Shown here: positions 14,272-22,732 of the stretch, piece by piece
Layout: each line of letters opens with the position of its first letter
How positions within the stretch are numbered: the first letter of the stretch is position 1
DNA from: DASTHG01 sp035491895
Lineage (GTDB): Bacteria; Gemmatimonadota; Gemmatimonadetes; Gemmatimonadales; GWC2-71-9
Length of the DNA: 64,000 nucleotides
Assembly (NCBI GenBank): GCA_035491895.1
Contig: DATJJY010000088.1
Location: forward strand, 1 to 64,000
Direction of reading: 5' to 3'
Program-made: the position numbers and the translations under genes
The notes under the pieces: generated by a model
What the model saw: only the letters and a program-made list of their open reading frames with translations
What the model was told of the DNA's origin: nothing
The model's database searches: none

Positions 14272-17153
14272 CCACCCTCTCCGCCGACCTCGTCCGCCCC
14301 GACCTCTTCTATCCCCGGCACATCGGACCGAGCGAGTCCGAACAGCAGGAGATGCTCAAGCTCCTGGGCTACGATTCGCTCGATGCGTTCATCGATGCCG
14401 TCGTCCCCGCGGATATCCGCCTGCGGCGTCCGCTCGCGCTCCCGCCCGGCCGTGACGAGCGCGAAGTGCTGCAGGCGCTGCGCCGCATTGCGCTGCAGAA
14501 CGAGCCGTTCCGCTCGTACCTCGGCATGGGATACCACGGCTGCTTCACGCCGCCGGTCGTCCAGCGCAACATCCTGGAGAACCCAGGCTGGTATACCGCG
14601 TACACGCCCTACCAGGCCGAAATCGCGCAGGGCCGGCTCGAGGCGTTGCTGAATTTCCAGACGATGGTGTCGGACCTGACGGGACTCGCGGTGGCCAATG
14701 CGTCGCTGCTCGATGAGGCGACGGCCGCCGCCGAAGCCATGCATCTCACCGAAGCGATCGTCGCGCCCAGCGGCCGGTCGGTGTATCTCGTGGACGAGCA
14801 GTGCCACCCGCAGACGATCGCCCTGGTCCGCACGCGCGCCGAAGCGCGCGGCATCGAGATCGTCGTCGGCGACCCCGCCACCTTCAAATTCGGCGGCGGA
14901 GTCATCGGCGCCTTGGTCCAGTATCCGGGGACCGACGGCCGGCTGCGCGACTTCCGGAGCCTGTGCGAGCAGGCGCACGCCGCCAATTCCCTCGTCACCG
15001 CGGCGACCGACCTGCTCGCGCTGACGATGCTCGTGCCGCCGGGTGAATGGGGCGCCGACATCGCGGTGGGAAACAGCCAGCGCTTCGGTGTGCCGATGGG
15101 ATACGGCGGCCCCCACGCCGCGTTCTTCGCGACTCGGGATGCCCACAAGCGGCACCTCCCGGGCAGAATCATCGGCGTGTCCAAGGACCGCGCCGGGCGC
15201 CCGGCACTGCGCATGGCGCTGCAGACCCGGGAGCAGCACATCCGCCGCGAGCGGGCGACGAGCAACATCTGCACCGCGCAGGTGCTGCTCGCGGTGATCG
15301 CCTCGATGTATGCGGTCTATCACGGTCCGGAAGGGTTGCGCCGCATCGCCGAGCGGGTGCACACCTTCGCGGGACTGCTCGCCAAGGCGCTGCAGCGGAT
15401 GGGGTACCGGCTCGCGCATCAGGCGTACTTCGACACGCTCTGCATCGAAGTCGAGGCGTCGGCCTTGCCGCGGCTGCTCGACGCCGCGTGGAGCCGGCGC
15501 ATCAACCTGCGCGCCCTGCCTCCCAATCGTGTCTGCATCGCGCTCGACGAGACGGTCACCGTCAACGACCTCGCCGACCTGATCGCCGTCTTCTCGCTCA
15601 ATGAAACGCTGCCGTTCATGGTCGACGACGCCGGCGCGCGCGTCGCCTCCGCCATCCCTGAAGGGCTGCGCCGCACCTCGAGCTACCTCACGCATCCGGT
15701 GTTCCACCGCTACCGCTCGGAAACCGAGATGCTGCGGTATCTCAAGCGGCTGGAGACCCGGGATCTCTCGCTCACCTCGGCGATGATTCCGCTCGGATCG
15801 TGCACGATGAAGCTCAACGCGACGACCGAGATGATGTCGTTGTCGTGGCGCGAGTTCAATCGACTGCATCCCTTCGCGCCGGTGTCGCAGGCCCGGGGCT
15901 ATCAAATGCTCTTCCGGCAGCTCGAGTCCCAGCTCGCCGAGATCACGGGCTTCGCCGGCGTCTCGCTACAGCCGAACGCCGGGTCGCAGGGTGAATTCGC
16001 CGGCCTGCTCGTCATTCGAGCCTACCATAGGGCGCAGGGCAACGGGAAGCGCACGGTGTGCCTGATCCCGATGTCGGCGCACGGCACCAATCCCGCGAGC
16101 GCCGTGATGGCGGGGTACACGGTCGTGCCGGTCCAGTCCGACGACCACGGCAACATCGACGTCGCGGACCTCAAGGCCAAAGCCGAGCAGTATCACGACA
16201 CGCTCGGCGCGCTGATGGTGACCTATCCATCGACCCACGGGGTGTTCGAAGGAACGATCCGCGAGATCTGCACGATCGTGCACCAGCACGGCGGGCAGGT
16301 CTACATGGACGGCGCCAACATGAACGCGCTCGTCGGGTTGTGTCGCCCCGGCGACGTCGGCGCCGACGTGTGCCACATCAACCTGCACAAGACGTTCTGT
16401 ATCCCGCACGGCGGCGGCGGCCCGGGAATGGGGCCGATCGCCGTCGCGGCGCATCTCCTGCCGTACCTCCCCGATCATCCGGTGGTGCCGCTCGGGCATC
16501 CCCAGTCGTGCGGAACCGTATCGGCGGCGCCCTGGGGATCTGCCTCGATCCTCACGATCTCGTGGGCGTACATCTCGTTGATGGGACACACCGGGCTGGT
16601 CGAGGCGACGAAGGTCGCGATCCTGAACGCCAACTACATCGCGAAACGGCTCGACGGGTTCTACGAACCGCTCTACGCCGGCCAGAACGGCCTCGTCGCG
16701 CACGAGTGCATCATCGATACGCGGCCGTTCAAGGCTTCAGCGGGCATCGAGGTCGAGGACATCGCGAAGCGGATCATCGACTATGGATTCCACCCCCCCA
16801 CCGTATCGTTCCCCGTGGCCGGGACGCTGATGGTCGAGCCGACGGAGAGCGAGTCCAAGGAAGAGCTGGACCGATTCTGCGATGCCCTGATCGCGATCCG
16901 CGAGGAGATGCGCGAGATCGAGACCGGGAAGGCGGACCGTGAGAACAACCTGCTGCGCAACGCACCGCACACGCTGGAAGACCTGATCGCCGACGGCTGG
17001 GACCGGCCCTACTCGCGCGAGCGTGCCGGCTTTCCGTCGCCGGCGACGCGCGTGCAGAAGGTGTGGCCGGCCGTGGGGCGGGTCGATGGCGCCTACGGCG
17101 ACCGTAATCTCGTGTGCGTCTGCCCGCCGGTGGAGAGCTACGCGACGGTCTGA
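14268..17153 (+). CDS. gcvP: Glycine dehydrogenase (decarboxylating), P protein
   Basis: A 961-residue single-chain P protein, the E. coli-like fused form of the two subunits that many other bacteria encode separately. It decarboxylates glycine with PLP and loads the aminomethyl group onto GcvH. The N-terminus FYPRHIGPSE is diagnostic. The PLP lysine is Lys708 in INLHKTFCIPHGGGGPG, and LGSCTMKLNA marks the start of the catalytic half. GTG 14268 overlaps the hydrolase stop; a longer in-frame ATG at 14169 lies inside the hydrolase gene and is rejected. It converges on a glycosyltransferase gene with a 3-bp gap. Confidence 0.97.
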   Translation: MTTLSADLVRPDLFYPRHIGPSESEQQEMLKLLGYDSLDAFIDAVVPADIRLRRPLALPPGRDEREVLQALRRIALQNEPFRSYLGMGYHGCFTPPVVQRNILENPGWYTAYTPYQAEIAQGRLEALLNFQTMVSDLTGLAVANASLLDEATAAAEAMHLTEAIVAPSGRSVYLVDEQCHPQTIALVRTRAEARGIEIVVGDPATFKFGGGVIGALVQYPGTDGRLRDFRSLCEQAHAANSLVTAATDLLALTMLVPPGEWGADIAVGNSQRFGVPMGYGGPHAAFFATRDAHKRHLPGRIIGVSKDRAGRPALRMALQTREQHIRRERATSNICTAQVLLAVIASMYAVYHGPEGLRRIAERVHTFAGLLAKALQRMGYRLAHQAYFDTLCIEVEASALPRLLDAAWSRRINLRALPPNRVCIALDETVTVNDLADLIAVFSLNETLPFMVDDAGARVASAIPEGLRRTSSYLTHPVFHRYRSETEMLRYLKRLETRDLSLTSAMIPLGSCTMKLNATTEMMSLSWREFNRLHPFAPVSQARGYQMLFRQLESQLAEITGFAGVSLQPNAGSQGEFAGLLVIRAYHRAQGNGKRTVCLIPMSAHGTNPASAVMAGYTVVPVQSDDHGNIDVADLKAKAEQYHDTLGALMVTYPSTHGVFEGTIREICTIVHQHGGQVYMDGANMNALVGLCRPGDVGADVCHINLHKTFCIPHGGGGPGMGPIAVAAHLLPYLPDHPVVPLGHPQSCGTVSAAPWGSASILTISWAYISLMGHTGLVEATKVAILNANYIAKRLDGFYEPLYAGQNGLVAHECIIDTRPFKASAGIEVEDIAKRIIDYGFHPPTVSFPVAGTLMVEPTESESKEELDRFCDALIAIREEMREIETGKADRENNLLRNAPHTLEDLIADGWDRPYSRERAGFPSPATRVQKVWPAVGRVDGAYGDRNLVCVCPPVESYATV

Positions 17154-17156
17154 CCG

Positions 17157-17891
17157 TCAGCGGCTCGGCCGGTACCAGTAACGGTCGGCGAGGTCGTCGA
17201 AGCGCGCGCCGAACAGCAACAGCGGCGCGCGCCAGAGAAACCCGAAGTAGTGCCAGTCGCCGTGCTCGTCGAACTTCCGAGTGGACGCGACGACCTTGTA
17301 GCGCCGCAACCGGCGGAGCCGCTGGCGCCGCTCGCGGCCGAGGCGCCGTAATCGCCACAGAAAGGCGACGTCTTCGGCGAGACGCAGGCGGTCCGGATAG
17401 CCCCCGACCGCCACGAAGTCCTCCCGCCGGCAGAACACCATCCCGGTATCGAAACGCGTCGCCCATACCAGCGGAATCATCATCGCGTAGGTTGCCGCGA
17501 GCCCGACCGACCACCGTTCGAGCGTACATCCCGTCGCCCCGCCGACGACGCGCGGGTCATCGAGGGCCGCGGCGACCGCCGTGAAGCTGTCGCGGTGGAC
17601 GCGCACGGTGTCGGCGTCGAGGAAGGCGATGACAGTGCCCTGAGCCGCCGCGGCGCCGCCGTTGCGGACGGCGGCGATGCGGCGTTCGCTGACGCGCACG
17701 ACCCGCGCCCCGCCGGCGGCGGCCACCTGGGCCGTATCGTCACTCGACATGTTGTCGGCGACGATAAGCTCCACGCTGCCCCCGTCGCGCAGGTAGCGCT
17801 CGCGCGCGGCGTCCAGCGACGTCAAGAGTCGTGGGAGATAGCGCGCTTCGTTGTACGCTGGGATGACGAGCGAGATGTCGGGAGCGGTCAC
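17157..17891 (-). CDS. Glycosyltransferase family 2
   Basis: A 244-residue GT-A-fold glycosyltransferase. It opens with SLVIPAYNEARYLP, has the nucleotide-binding VELIVADNMSSDD pattern and the metal-binding AFLDADT (about 97-103), then AEDVAFLWRLRR near the end. A hydrophobic stretch around GLAATYAMMIPLVWA may be membrane-associated. GTG 17891 overlaps the stop of the small exported gene upstream in GTGA. The acceptor is unknown. The C-terminal third is unusually arginine-rich (RLRRLGRERRQRLRRLRRY), which may bind acidic lipid headgroups. Confidence 0.9.
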   Translation of the reverse strand: MTAPDISLVIPAYNEARYLPRLLTSLDAARERYLRDGGSVELIVADNMSSDDTAQVAAAGGARVVRVSERRIAAVRNGGAAAAQGTVIAFLDADTVRVHRDSFTAVAAALDDPRVVGGATGCTLERWSVGLAATYAMMIPLVWATRFDTGMVFCRREDFVAVGGYPDRLRLAEDVAFLWRLRRLGRERRQRLRRLRRYKVVASTRKFDEHGDWHYFGFLWRAPLLLFGARFDDLADRYWYRPSR

Positions 17892-18118
17892 TGCTTGACG
17901 GCTTCGAGCCGGGCCAGCTCGGTGCGTACGCTGTCGCGCTGCGGCAGCAGGACCGAATCGGCGAAGCGGCGCAGGTCGAGGTACTCGCGATACACGCGCA
18001 TCGCCCCGGTCCTGTCCCCTACGAGAGCGGCGAGCCGGCGCTCGGATCCGTCGGAGCACTGCGCGAAGAGCGAGCGCACCGCGAAGATCAGCGGAACGGC
18101 CGATGCAACGACTCGCAT
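17888..18118 (-). CDS. Small exported protein of unknown function
   Basis: A 76-residue protein with an N-terminal hydrophobic segment ending in FAQC (signal peptide, mature start about residue 20) followed by a charged helical region (LARLEAVKQ at the end). It is coupled to the family 2 glycosyltransferase by a 4-bp overlap. It diverges from the ligase-like gene 56 bp away. No recognised domain. The signal peptide and tight coupling favour a real gene over a chance frame. Confidence 0.55.
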   Translation of the reverse strand: MRVVASAVPLIFAVRSLFAQCSDGSERRLAALVGDRTGAMRVYREYLDLRRFADSVLLPQRDSVRTELARLEAVKQ

Positions 18119-18174
18119 GGGACGGGCTTACGTTATGGGGACCCCGCAAGCCACGCCAGAGCGATATTCATTTC

Positions 18175-18918
18175 ATGCAGTGCACACTGCTCCGCGACTC
18201 GAGCGGTCGTACCGGCGCCGCAAACATGACGTTGGACGTCGCGTTGCTGGATGACGCCGCCGCCACCGGCCGCGCGTTCCTCCGTCTGTACCGCTGGTCC
18301 CCGCCCTGCCTCTCGTTCGGCCGCAACGAACCGGCGCTCGTGCGGTACGACCGCGCCGAGATCGAGCGCCGCGGCTGGGATGTCGTGCGGCGCCCGACGG
18401 GCGGCCGCGCCGTCTGGCACGAGGACGAAGTCACCTACGCCGTCGCCGCACCGATCGCCGCGTTTGGGTCGCTGCCCGCGAGCTACTGTGCGATTCACGA
18501 ACGGCTCGCCGCCGCGCTCCGCACGCTCGGCGTACCGGCCCGACTCGCCCCGAAGAACGGCCGCCCCATAGGCCTCGGCGCCGGCGCATGCTTTGCCTCG
18601 CCAGTCGGCGGCGAAGTCACCGTGCACGATCGCAAGGTGATCGGGTCCGCACAGGTGCGGCTCGGGTCGGCGTTCCTGCAGCACGGCTCGATCTTGCTGG
18701 GGGGATCGCAGGAAAGAATAGGCGCCGTCAGCCGTCAGCCGTCAGCCGTCAGCTCGGCCACCTCGTTGTCACACGTACTCGGGCGGCCGGTCACATTCGA
18801 CGAAGTGGCCGATGCCATCGTGGCCGCGTGGACGCCGGCTCTGACCCCTACCGACTCCGACCGTCCCCGACCGTCCCCGACCGTCTTCTCCGACCCCGCC
18901 TGGACCTGGCGCCGCTAG
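18175..18918 (+). CDS. Lipoate-protein ligase A-like (BPL/LPL catalytic domain) protein
   Basis: A 247-residue protein with the biotin/lipoyl-ligase catalytic fold. Seen: LSFGRNEPALVRYD (about 46-59), RRPTGGRAVWHEDEVTYAVA (about 70-89, the family signature), and HDRKVIGSAQVRLGSAFLQHGS, which contains the catalytic lysine. It would attach lipoyl or octanoyl groups to GcvH or E2. ATG 18175 begins the domain; an earlier ATG at 18103 adds residues overlapping the divergent gene. The C-terminal segment is disturbed by a GCCGTCA x4 array and by a 10-bp triplicate, which add Ser/Pro-rich stretches. A non-lipoyl acyltransferase role is possible. Confidence 0.82.
   Translation: MQCTLLRDSSGRTGAANMTLDVALLDDAAATGRAFLRLYRWSPPCLSFGRNEPALVRYDRAEIERRGWDVVRRPTGGRAVWHEDEVTYAVAAPIAAFGSLPASYCAIHERLAAALRTLGVPARLAPKNGRPIGLGAGACFASPVGGEVTVHDRKVIGSAQVRLGSAFLQHGSILLGGSQERIGAVSRQPSAVSSATSLSHVLGRPVTFDEVADAIVAAWTPALTPTDSDRPRPSPTVFSDPAWTWRR
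18724..18751 (+). repeat. GCCGTCA x4 heptamer array
   Basis: Four perfect head-to-tail copies of GCCGTCA inside the ligase-like coding sequence, encoding Ala-Val-Ser-Arg-Gln-Pro-Ser-Ala-Val. The same unit builds the 15-unit array in the PDH E2 gene (47152-47256) and, inverted, the array at 42884-42918. Confidence 0.85.
18857..18886 (+). repeat. Three 10-bp tandem copies near the 3' end of the ligase-like gene
   Basis: CCGACCGTCC, CCGACCGTCC and CCGACCGTCT in tandem, in frame within the C-terminal tail. Unlike the other arrays the period is 10 bp, so it may be an unrelated slippage product. Confidence 0.6.
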
Positions 18919-18941
18919 ACTGGTCGTTGAATCTTAGGACC

Positions 18942-20567
18942 ATGATCACAAAGCTCGCCTGCTCGCGTCGTGCTGCCACGGTGCTCCCTGCGATTCTCGT
19001 TGCCCTCGCCGGATGCAGTAGCCGAGGTGGGTGTACCACCGAGTATTGCGGCACCGTGGTCTTCGCTGCGACCGGAGAGCCGACGACGCTGTTGCCCGCC
19101 GTAACCACGGCCGCCATCGAGCGCGACGTTTTCGATCAGATTTTCCTGAAGCTGGCCGAAATCGGCAGGGACGGCGGCACGTTCGGCGACTCGGGGTTCA
19201 CTCCGGAGCTGGCGCGCAGCTGGGAGTGGACCGATCCGCTCACGCTGACGTTCCACCTCGATCCGCGCGCCCGGTGGCAGGACGGTCCGCCGGTGACGGC
19301 GGCGGATGTCGCCTTCACGTTCGACGCCTACACCGATTCCGCAGTGGGCTCCGACGACCGGACCACCCTCATCGAGCATATCGCGTCGGTGACCGCCAGC
19401 GATTCGTTGACGGTGGTCTTCAAGTTTCGGGACCGCTATCCCGAGATGTTCTACGACGCCACGTACCACATGCGCATCCTCCCGGCGCATCTCCTGCGAG
19501 ACGTCCCGCGCGCGACCTGGCAGACGGCGGCGTTCGGCCGCGCCCCCGTGGGGGCAGGTCCGTATCGCTTCGTCAGCTGGACCCCGGGCCAGAGCATCGA
19601 GCTGGCAGCGGATTCGACGTATTTCCTCGGGCGGCCGCATCTGCGGCGGCTGATCTGGCGGGTCGCCGGAAACCTCAACAACGCCGTGACAATGGTGCTG
19701 GCGGGCGAAGCCGATGCCGTCGAAGTCCTCGTCACGCCGGCCAACATCGCGAAGGCCAAGGCCGACACGGCGCTCGCGATCTACCCGTATGCCGGCTCGA
19801 CTTACACCTTCGTGCGCTTCAACCTGCGGGCGAACGGGGATCGCTCCAAGCCCCACCCGGTGCTCGCCGATCCGCAGACGCGTCGCGCCCTCGTCCTCGC
19901 CGCCGATCGTCCCCAGATGGTGCAAGCGGTGTTCGGCGGATACGCCAAGGTTCCGCCCGGGCCGATGCCGCAAGTGTGGTCGTGGCTCTGGAAGACGAAA
20001 CTCACCCCCACCCCACCCGATAGCACGGCGGCGGCGCGGCTGATCCACGGACGGCACCTGAGCTTCCATCTCGCTGTTCCATCCACCAGTCCGACGCGGG
20101 TGCAGTATGCGCAATTGTTGCAGGAGCAGTACCGGCGACTCGGCATCGAGCTCGTGATCGACCAGGTCGACAACCCGACGCTGCAGCAGCTGCTCGAGTC
20201 GGGGAAGTTCGACGCGACGCTGGAATCGTTCGTGACCGACCCGACGCCGTCCTCCTCGGTGCCGGCACTGTGGGGACGCGGCGGCCCGACCAACTACGGC
20301 CAATACAGCAACGAGAAGTTCGACGCACTGGTGCGCACCGCTTCGAGCTCCGCGACACAAGAAGCGGCGCAAACGGCCTGGGAGGCGGCCTTCGCGGCGC
20401 TGGCCCAGGATCCTCCGGGCATCATGCTCTACGCCCTGGACAACTTCGCGGCCGTGAACCGCCGCGTGACGGACGTCCACATCCAGCCCGACTCGTGGTG
20501 GGGCCTGGTGCGGACCTGGCGTATTCCGCCCAACCAGCTGACCGAGCGGGATCGCGCGGGGCGCTGA
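18942..20567 (+). CDS. Peptide ABC transporter substrate-binding lipoprotein (family 5)
   Basis: A 541-residue DppA/OppA-type extracytoplasmic solute-binding protein. The N-terminus is a lipoprotein signal peptide (LVALAGCSS, Cys about 26). The mature part has the SBP_bac_5 pattern: EPTTLLPAVTT, LARSWEWTDPLTLTFHLDP, ARWQDGPPVTAADVAFTFDA, and NYGQYSNEKFDALV near the C-terminus. It should deliver peptides or similar solutes to the permeases encoded immediately downstream. ATG 18942 is chosen because it begins the signal peptide; an upstream frame runs through the ligase-like gene. Confidence 0.93.
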   Translation: MITKLACSRRAATVLPAILVALAGCSSRGGCTTEYCGTVVFAATGEPTTLLPAVTTAAIERDVFDQIFLKLAEIGRDGGTFGDSGFTPELARSWEWTDPLTLTFHLDPRARWQDGPPVTAADVAFTFDAYTDSAVGSDDRTTLIEHIASVTASDSLTVVFKFRDRYPEMFYDATYHMRILPAHLLRDVPRATWQTAAFGRAPVGAGPYRFVSWTPGQSIELAADSTYFLGRPHLRRLIWRVAGNLNNAVTMVLAGEADAVEVLVTPANIAKAKADTALAIYPYAGSTYTFVRFNLRANGDRSKPHPVLADPQTRRALVLAADRPQMVQAVFGGYAKVPPGPMPQVWSWLWKTKLTPTPPDSTAAARLIHGRHLSFHLAVPSTSPTRVQYAQLLQEQYRRLGIELVIDQVDNPTLQQLLESGKFDATLESFVTDPTPSSSVPALWGRGGPTNYGQYSNEKFDALVRTASSSATQEAAQTAWEAAFAALAQDPPGIMLYALDNFAAVNRRVTDVHIQPDSWWGLVRTWRIPPNQLTERDRAGR

Positions 20568-21539
20568 GTGCGGGCGTGGCTGTTGCGGCGGGTCGCCGCC
20601 GGGATCGCCATCGTCTTCGCCGCCGTCTCCCTCACCTTCGTCGCCATTCACCTGGCGCCTGGGCAGCCGTTCCTCCCGCCGGACGAGCGGCCCATGGCGC
20701 CAGAGGTCGTCGCCCGGCTGCGGCGCAACTACGGGCTCGACCGGCCGCTCCCCGAGCAGTATCTGCGGTACTTCGTCCAGCTGGCGCGCGGTGAGCTCGG
20801 GGAATCGTTCAGCCAAAGGCGTCCCGTCGCCCAAGCCATCGCCGACGCAGTACCCAACACCCTGCTCCTCACGACCACCGCCCTCGCCATCGATTTCACC
20901 CTCGGAATCCTGATCGGCCTGTTTCAGGCGGCGCGCGCCCGGCGCCGATCCGATGTAGCGCTCGCCAATGTCACCCTCTTCTTCTATTCCCTCCCCACCT
21001 TCTGGCTTGCGCTCGTGTTGCAGCTCGTGTTCGCGCTCTGGCTCGGATGGTTCCCGACGGGGGGCGTCACCGAGTCTGCGCTGTATGGCTCTCTGCCGTT
21101 GCTCGGCCGATTGGCGGACCGGCTCCGTCACCTCGTCCTTCCGGCGCTGACGCTGGGGCTCGTGGGAGCGGGTGGCACGGCGCGATTCCAGCGGGCGGCA
21201 TTGCTCGAAGCGCTGGGACACGAATACGTCAGGACTGCCCGCGCCAAGGGGCTCGCCGAACGGGCGGTGCTGGTCCGTCACGCCTGGCGCGACGCGCTGC
21301 TCCCGGTGATCTCGCTCGCCGGTGTCGCGCTGCCGTTTCTCCTGACCGGCGCGGTCCTCATCGAGACGGTGTTCTCCTGGCCGGGACTCGGCAAGCTCGC
21401 CGCCGACGCGATCAGCGCTCGCGACTATCCGCTCGTGCTTGCGACGACGCTGCTGGCGACGTGCGCGGTGGTGGCAGGCAGCTTCATCGCCGACGTGCTG
21501 ACCGCCGTCGCCGACCCGCGCGTGCGGCTCACCGCGTGA
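20568..21539 (+). CDS. Peptide ABC transporter permease, DppB type
   Basis: A 323-residue inner-membrane permease with about six membrane helices. The N-terminal RVAAGIAIVFAAVSLTFVAIHLAPG helix and YGLDRPLPEQYLRYF block are typical of DppB/OppB. The EAA loop that contacts the ATPase is EYVRTARAKGLAERAVLVRH. It begins with GTG immediately after the binding-protein stop codon (no gap) and ends overlapping the next permease by 4 bp (GTGA), so binding protein and permeases are one transcript. Confidence 0.93.
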   Translation: MRAWLLRRVAAGIAIVFAAVSLTFVAIHLAPGQPFLPPDERPMAPEVVARLRRNYGLDRPLPEQYLRYFVQLARGELGESFSQRRPVAQAIADAVPNTLLLTTTALAIDFTLGILIGLFQAARARRRSDVALANVTLFFYSLPTFWLALVLQLVFALWLGWFPTGGVTESALYGSLPLLGRLADRLRHLVLPALTLGLVGAGGTARFQRAALLEALGHEYVRTARAKGLAERAVLVRHAWRDALLPVISLAGVALPFLLTGAVLIETVFSWPGLGKLAADAISARDYPLVLATTLLATCAVVAGSFIADVLTAVADPRVRLTA

Positions 21540-22453
21540 CGGCGGCGACACTCTTCGCCCTGACGGTCGTCATCGTCGGGACGGGGGCGTTGGTGTCCTG
21601 GTGCCGCCGGCATCGCTGGGGCGATGCGGGTCGTCGCTTCTTCCGCCATCCGAGCGCCATTTGGGGGCTCGTCGTGCTGGTGTTCCTGGCGACCGTCGCG
21701 CTGTGCGCGCCGCTCCTCACTCCCTACCCCCCCTACGAGCAGATCCTGGCCCTGCAGGACCACCCGCCGACGTGGCTGCATCCCCTTGGGACCGATTTCT
21801 TCGGGCGCGACGTGTGGAGCCGGCTCGCGTACGGGGCCCGCGTCTCGCTCGGCGTCGGGACGCTCGGCATGCTCGTGGCCGTGACGCTGGGGGGGCTCGT
21901 CGGCGCCGCCGCGGGCTACTTCCGGGGGTGGACCGACGCGGTGTTGATGCGCTGCGTGGACGTGGGGTTGTCCATCCCGCGGATCTTCCTCGTGCTCGGC
22001 GCCATCGCCTTGTGGGGGAAGCTCGGCGTCGGCGCGCTGATCCTATTGCTCGGATTGACGGGGTGGTTCGCTACCAGCCGGATCGTGCGCTCGGACGTGA
22101 TGAGTGTGCGCGAGCGACCGTACACCGATGCCGTGCGCGCGCTGGGCGCCCGGCCGTGGTGGATCATCGTGCGGCACGTCCTGCCCAACAGCGCCGCCGC
22201 ACTCATCGTCTCCGCGGCGCTCGGCATCGGCAACATGATGTTGCTCGAAGCGGGGCTGTCGTTCCTCGGCGCCGGGATCCAGCCCCCCAATCCGAGCTGG
22301 GGGAACATGATCGCCGACGGCCGGGACCAGCTCGGCACGGCGCCGTGGGCCACGCTGTTCCCGGGTCTCGCGATCGCGTTCGCCGTCATGGCGCTCAACG
22401 CCACGGGCGACGCCCTGCGCGACGCGCTCGATCCGAAGACGCGGGAACGCTGA
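21536..22453 (+). CDS. Peptide ABC transporter permease, DppC type
   Basis: A 305-residue second permease. The first helix (AATLFALTVVIVGTGALVSW) is followed by HPSAIWGLVVLVFL, then GTDFFGRDVWSRLAYGARVS, a DppC/OppC hallmark, and the EAA loop PYTDAVRALGARPWWIIVRH. Starts at GTG 21536 overlapping the DppB stop; a longer in-frame ORF upstream is a shadow of DppB. The extra N-terminal helix before the usual start makes it slightly longer at that end. The two ATPase genes are not next but about 2.5 kb downstream. Confidence 0.93.
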   Translation: MTAATLFALTVVIVGTGALVSWCRRHRWGDAGRRFFRHPSAIWGLVVLVFLATVALCAPLLTPYPPYEQILALQDHPPTWLHPLGTDFFGRDVWSRLAYGARVSLGVGTLGMLVAVTLGGLVGAAAGYFRGWTDAVLMRCVDVGLSIPRIFLVLGAIALWGKLGVGALILLLGLTGWFATSRIVRSDVMSVRERPYTDAVRALGARPWWIIVRHVLPNSAAALIVSAALGIGNMMLLEAGLSFLGAGIQPPNPSWGNMIADGRDQLGTAPWATLFPGLAIAFAVMALNATGDALRDALDPKTRER

Positions 22454-22607
22454 CTCCTCACGGGAAGAGTGTGCGTCAGGACACGGCGCGCGTTCTGCAA
22501 TGTCGCGCCTGCACATCACGCTCATCAGGCTGCTGCATCCCCACCGCATGACCCGCTGCCGTCATATCCAAACCGGCAAAATCCCTACTCGCCCTTCACA
22601 CCGAAGT

Positions 22608-22623
22608 TGTGACCGGGATCACG
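22608..22623. promoter_or_regulatory. CRP/FNR-like palindrome
   Basis: TGTGA, six bases, TCACG: a near-perfect match to the TGTGA-N6-TCACA operator of CRP/FNR-family regulators. It lies 18 bases upstream of the sigma-54-type -24 element. A further TCACA half-site (22596-22600) precedes it. No regulator gene of this family is in the window. Confidence 0.4.
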
Positions 22624-22641
22624 CGGTTCGACCCGTATGAC

Positions 22642-22656
22642 TGGCACTACAGTTGC
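22642..22656 (+). promoter_or_regulatory. Sigma-54-type (-24/-12) promoter
   Basis: TGGCAC, five bases, TTGC: the invariant GG and GC doublets are exactly 10 bases apart, as the RpoN consensus requires. The start site would be near 22668, 65 bases before the lipoprotein ATG at 22733. It sits in the only long spacer (279 bp) of the transporter region and would drive the lipoprotein, TPR/HD-GYP and ATPase genes separately from the upstream half of the operon. Confidence 0.55.
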
Positions 22657-22732
22657 CGCTGACCCCGACTGCGGTCTTCACCGACATCAAAGACGGCGCG
22701 GGGCCGTCTCACTTTGCAAGAGGAGTCCAGGT

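Noticed and set aside
18915..21551. An 878-residue open frame on the minus strand across the peptide transporter genes
   Set aside because: It is antisense to well-supported binding-protein and permease genes, with Arg/Glu/Gly-rich composition and no domain. It is a GC-bias shadow frame, as are other long antisense frames (for example 9475-11097 and 14160-15905).
22454..22607. Possible small gene or RNA after the DppC permease
   Set aside because: No open frame with a ribosome-binding site and no recognisable RNA fold; treated as the leader/regulatory region of the next gene.
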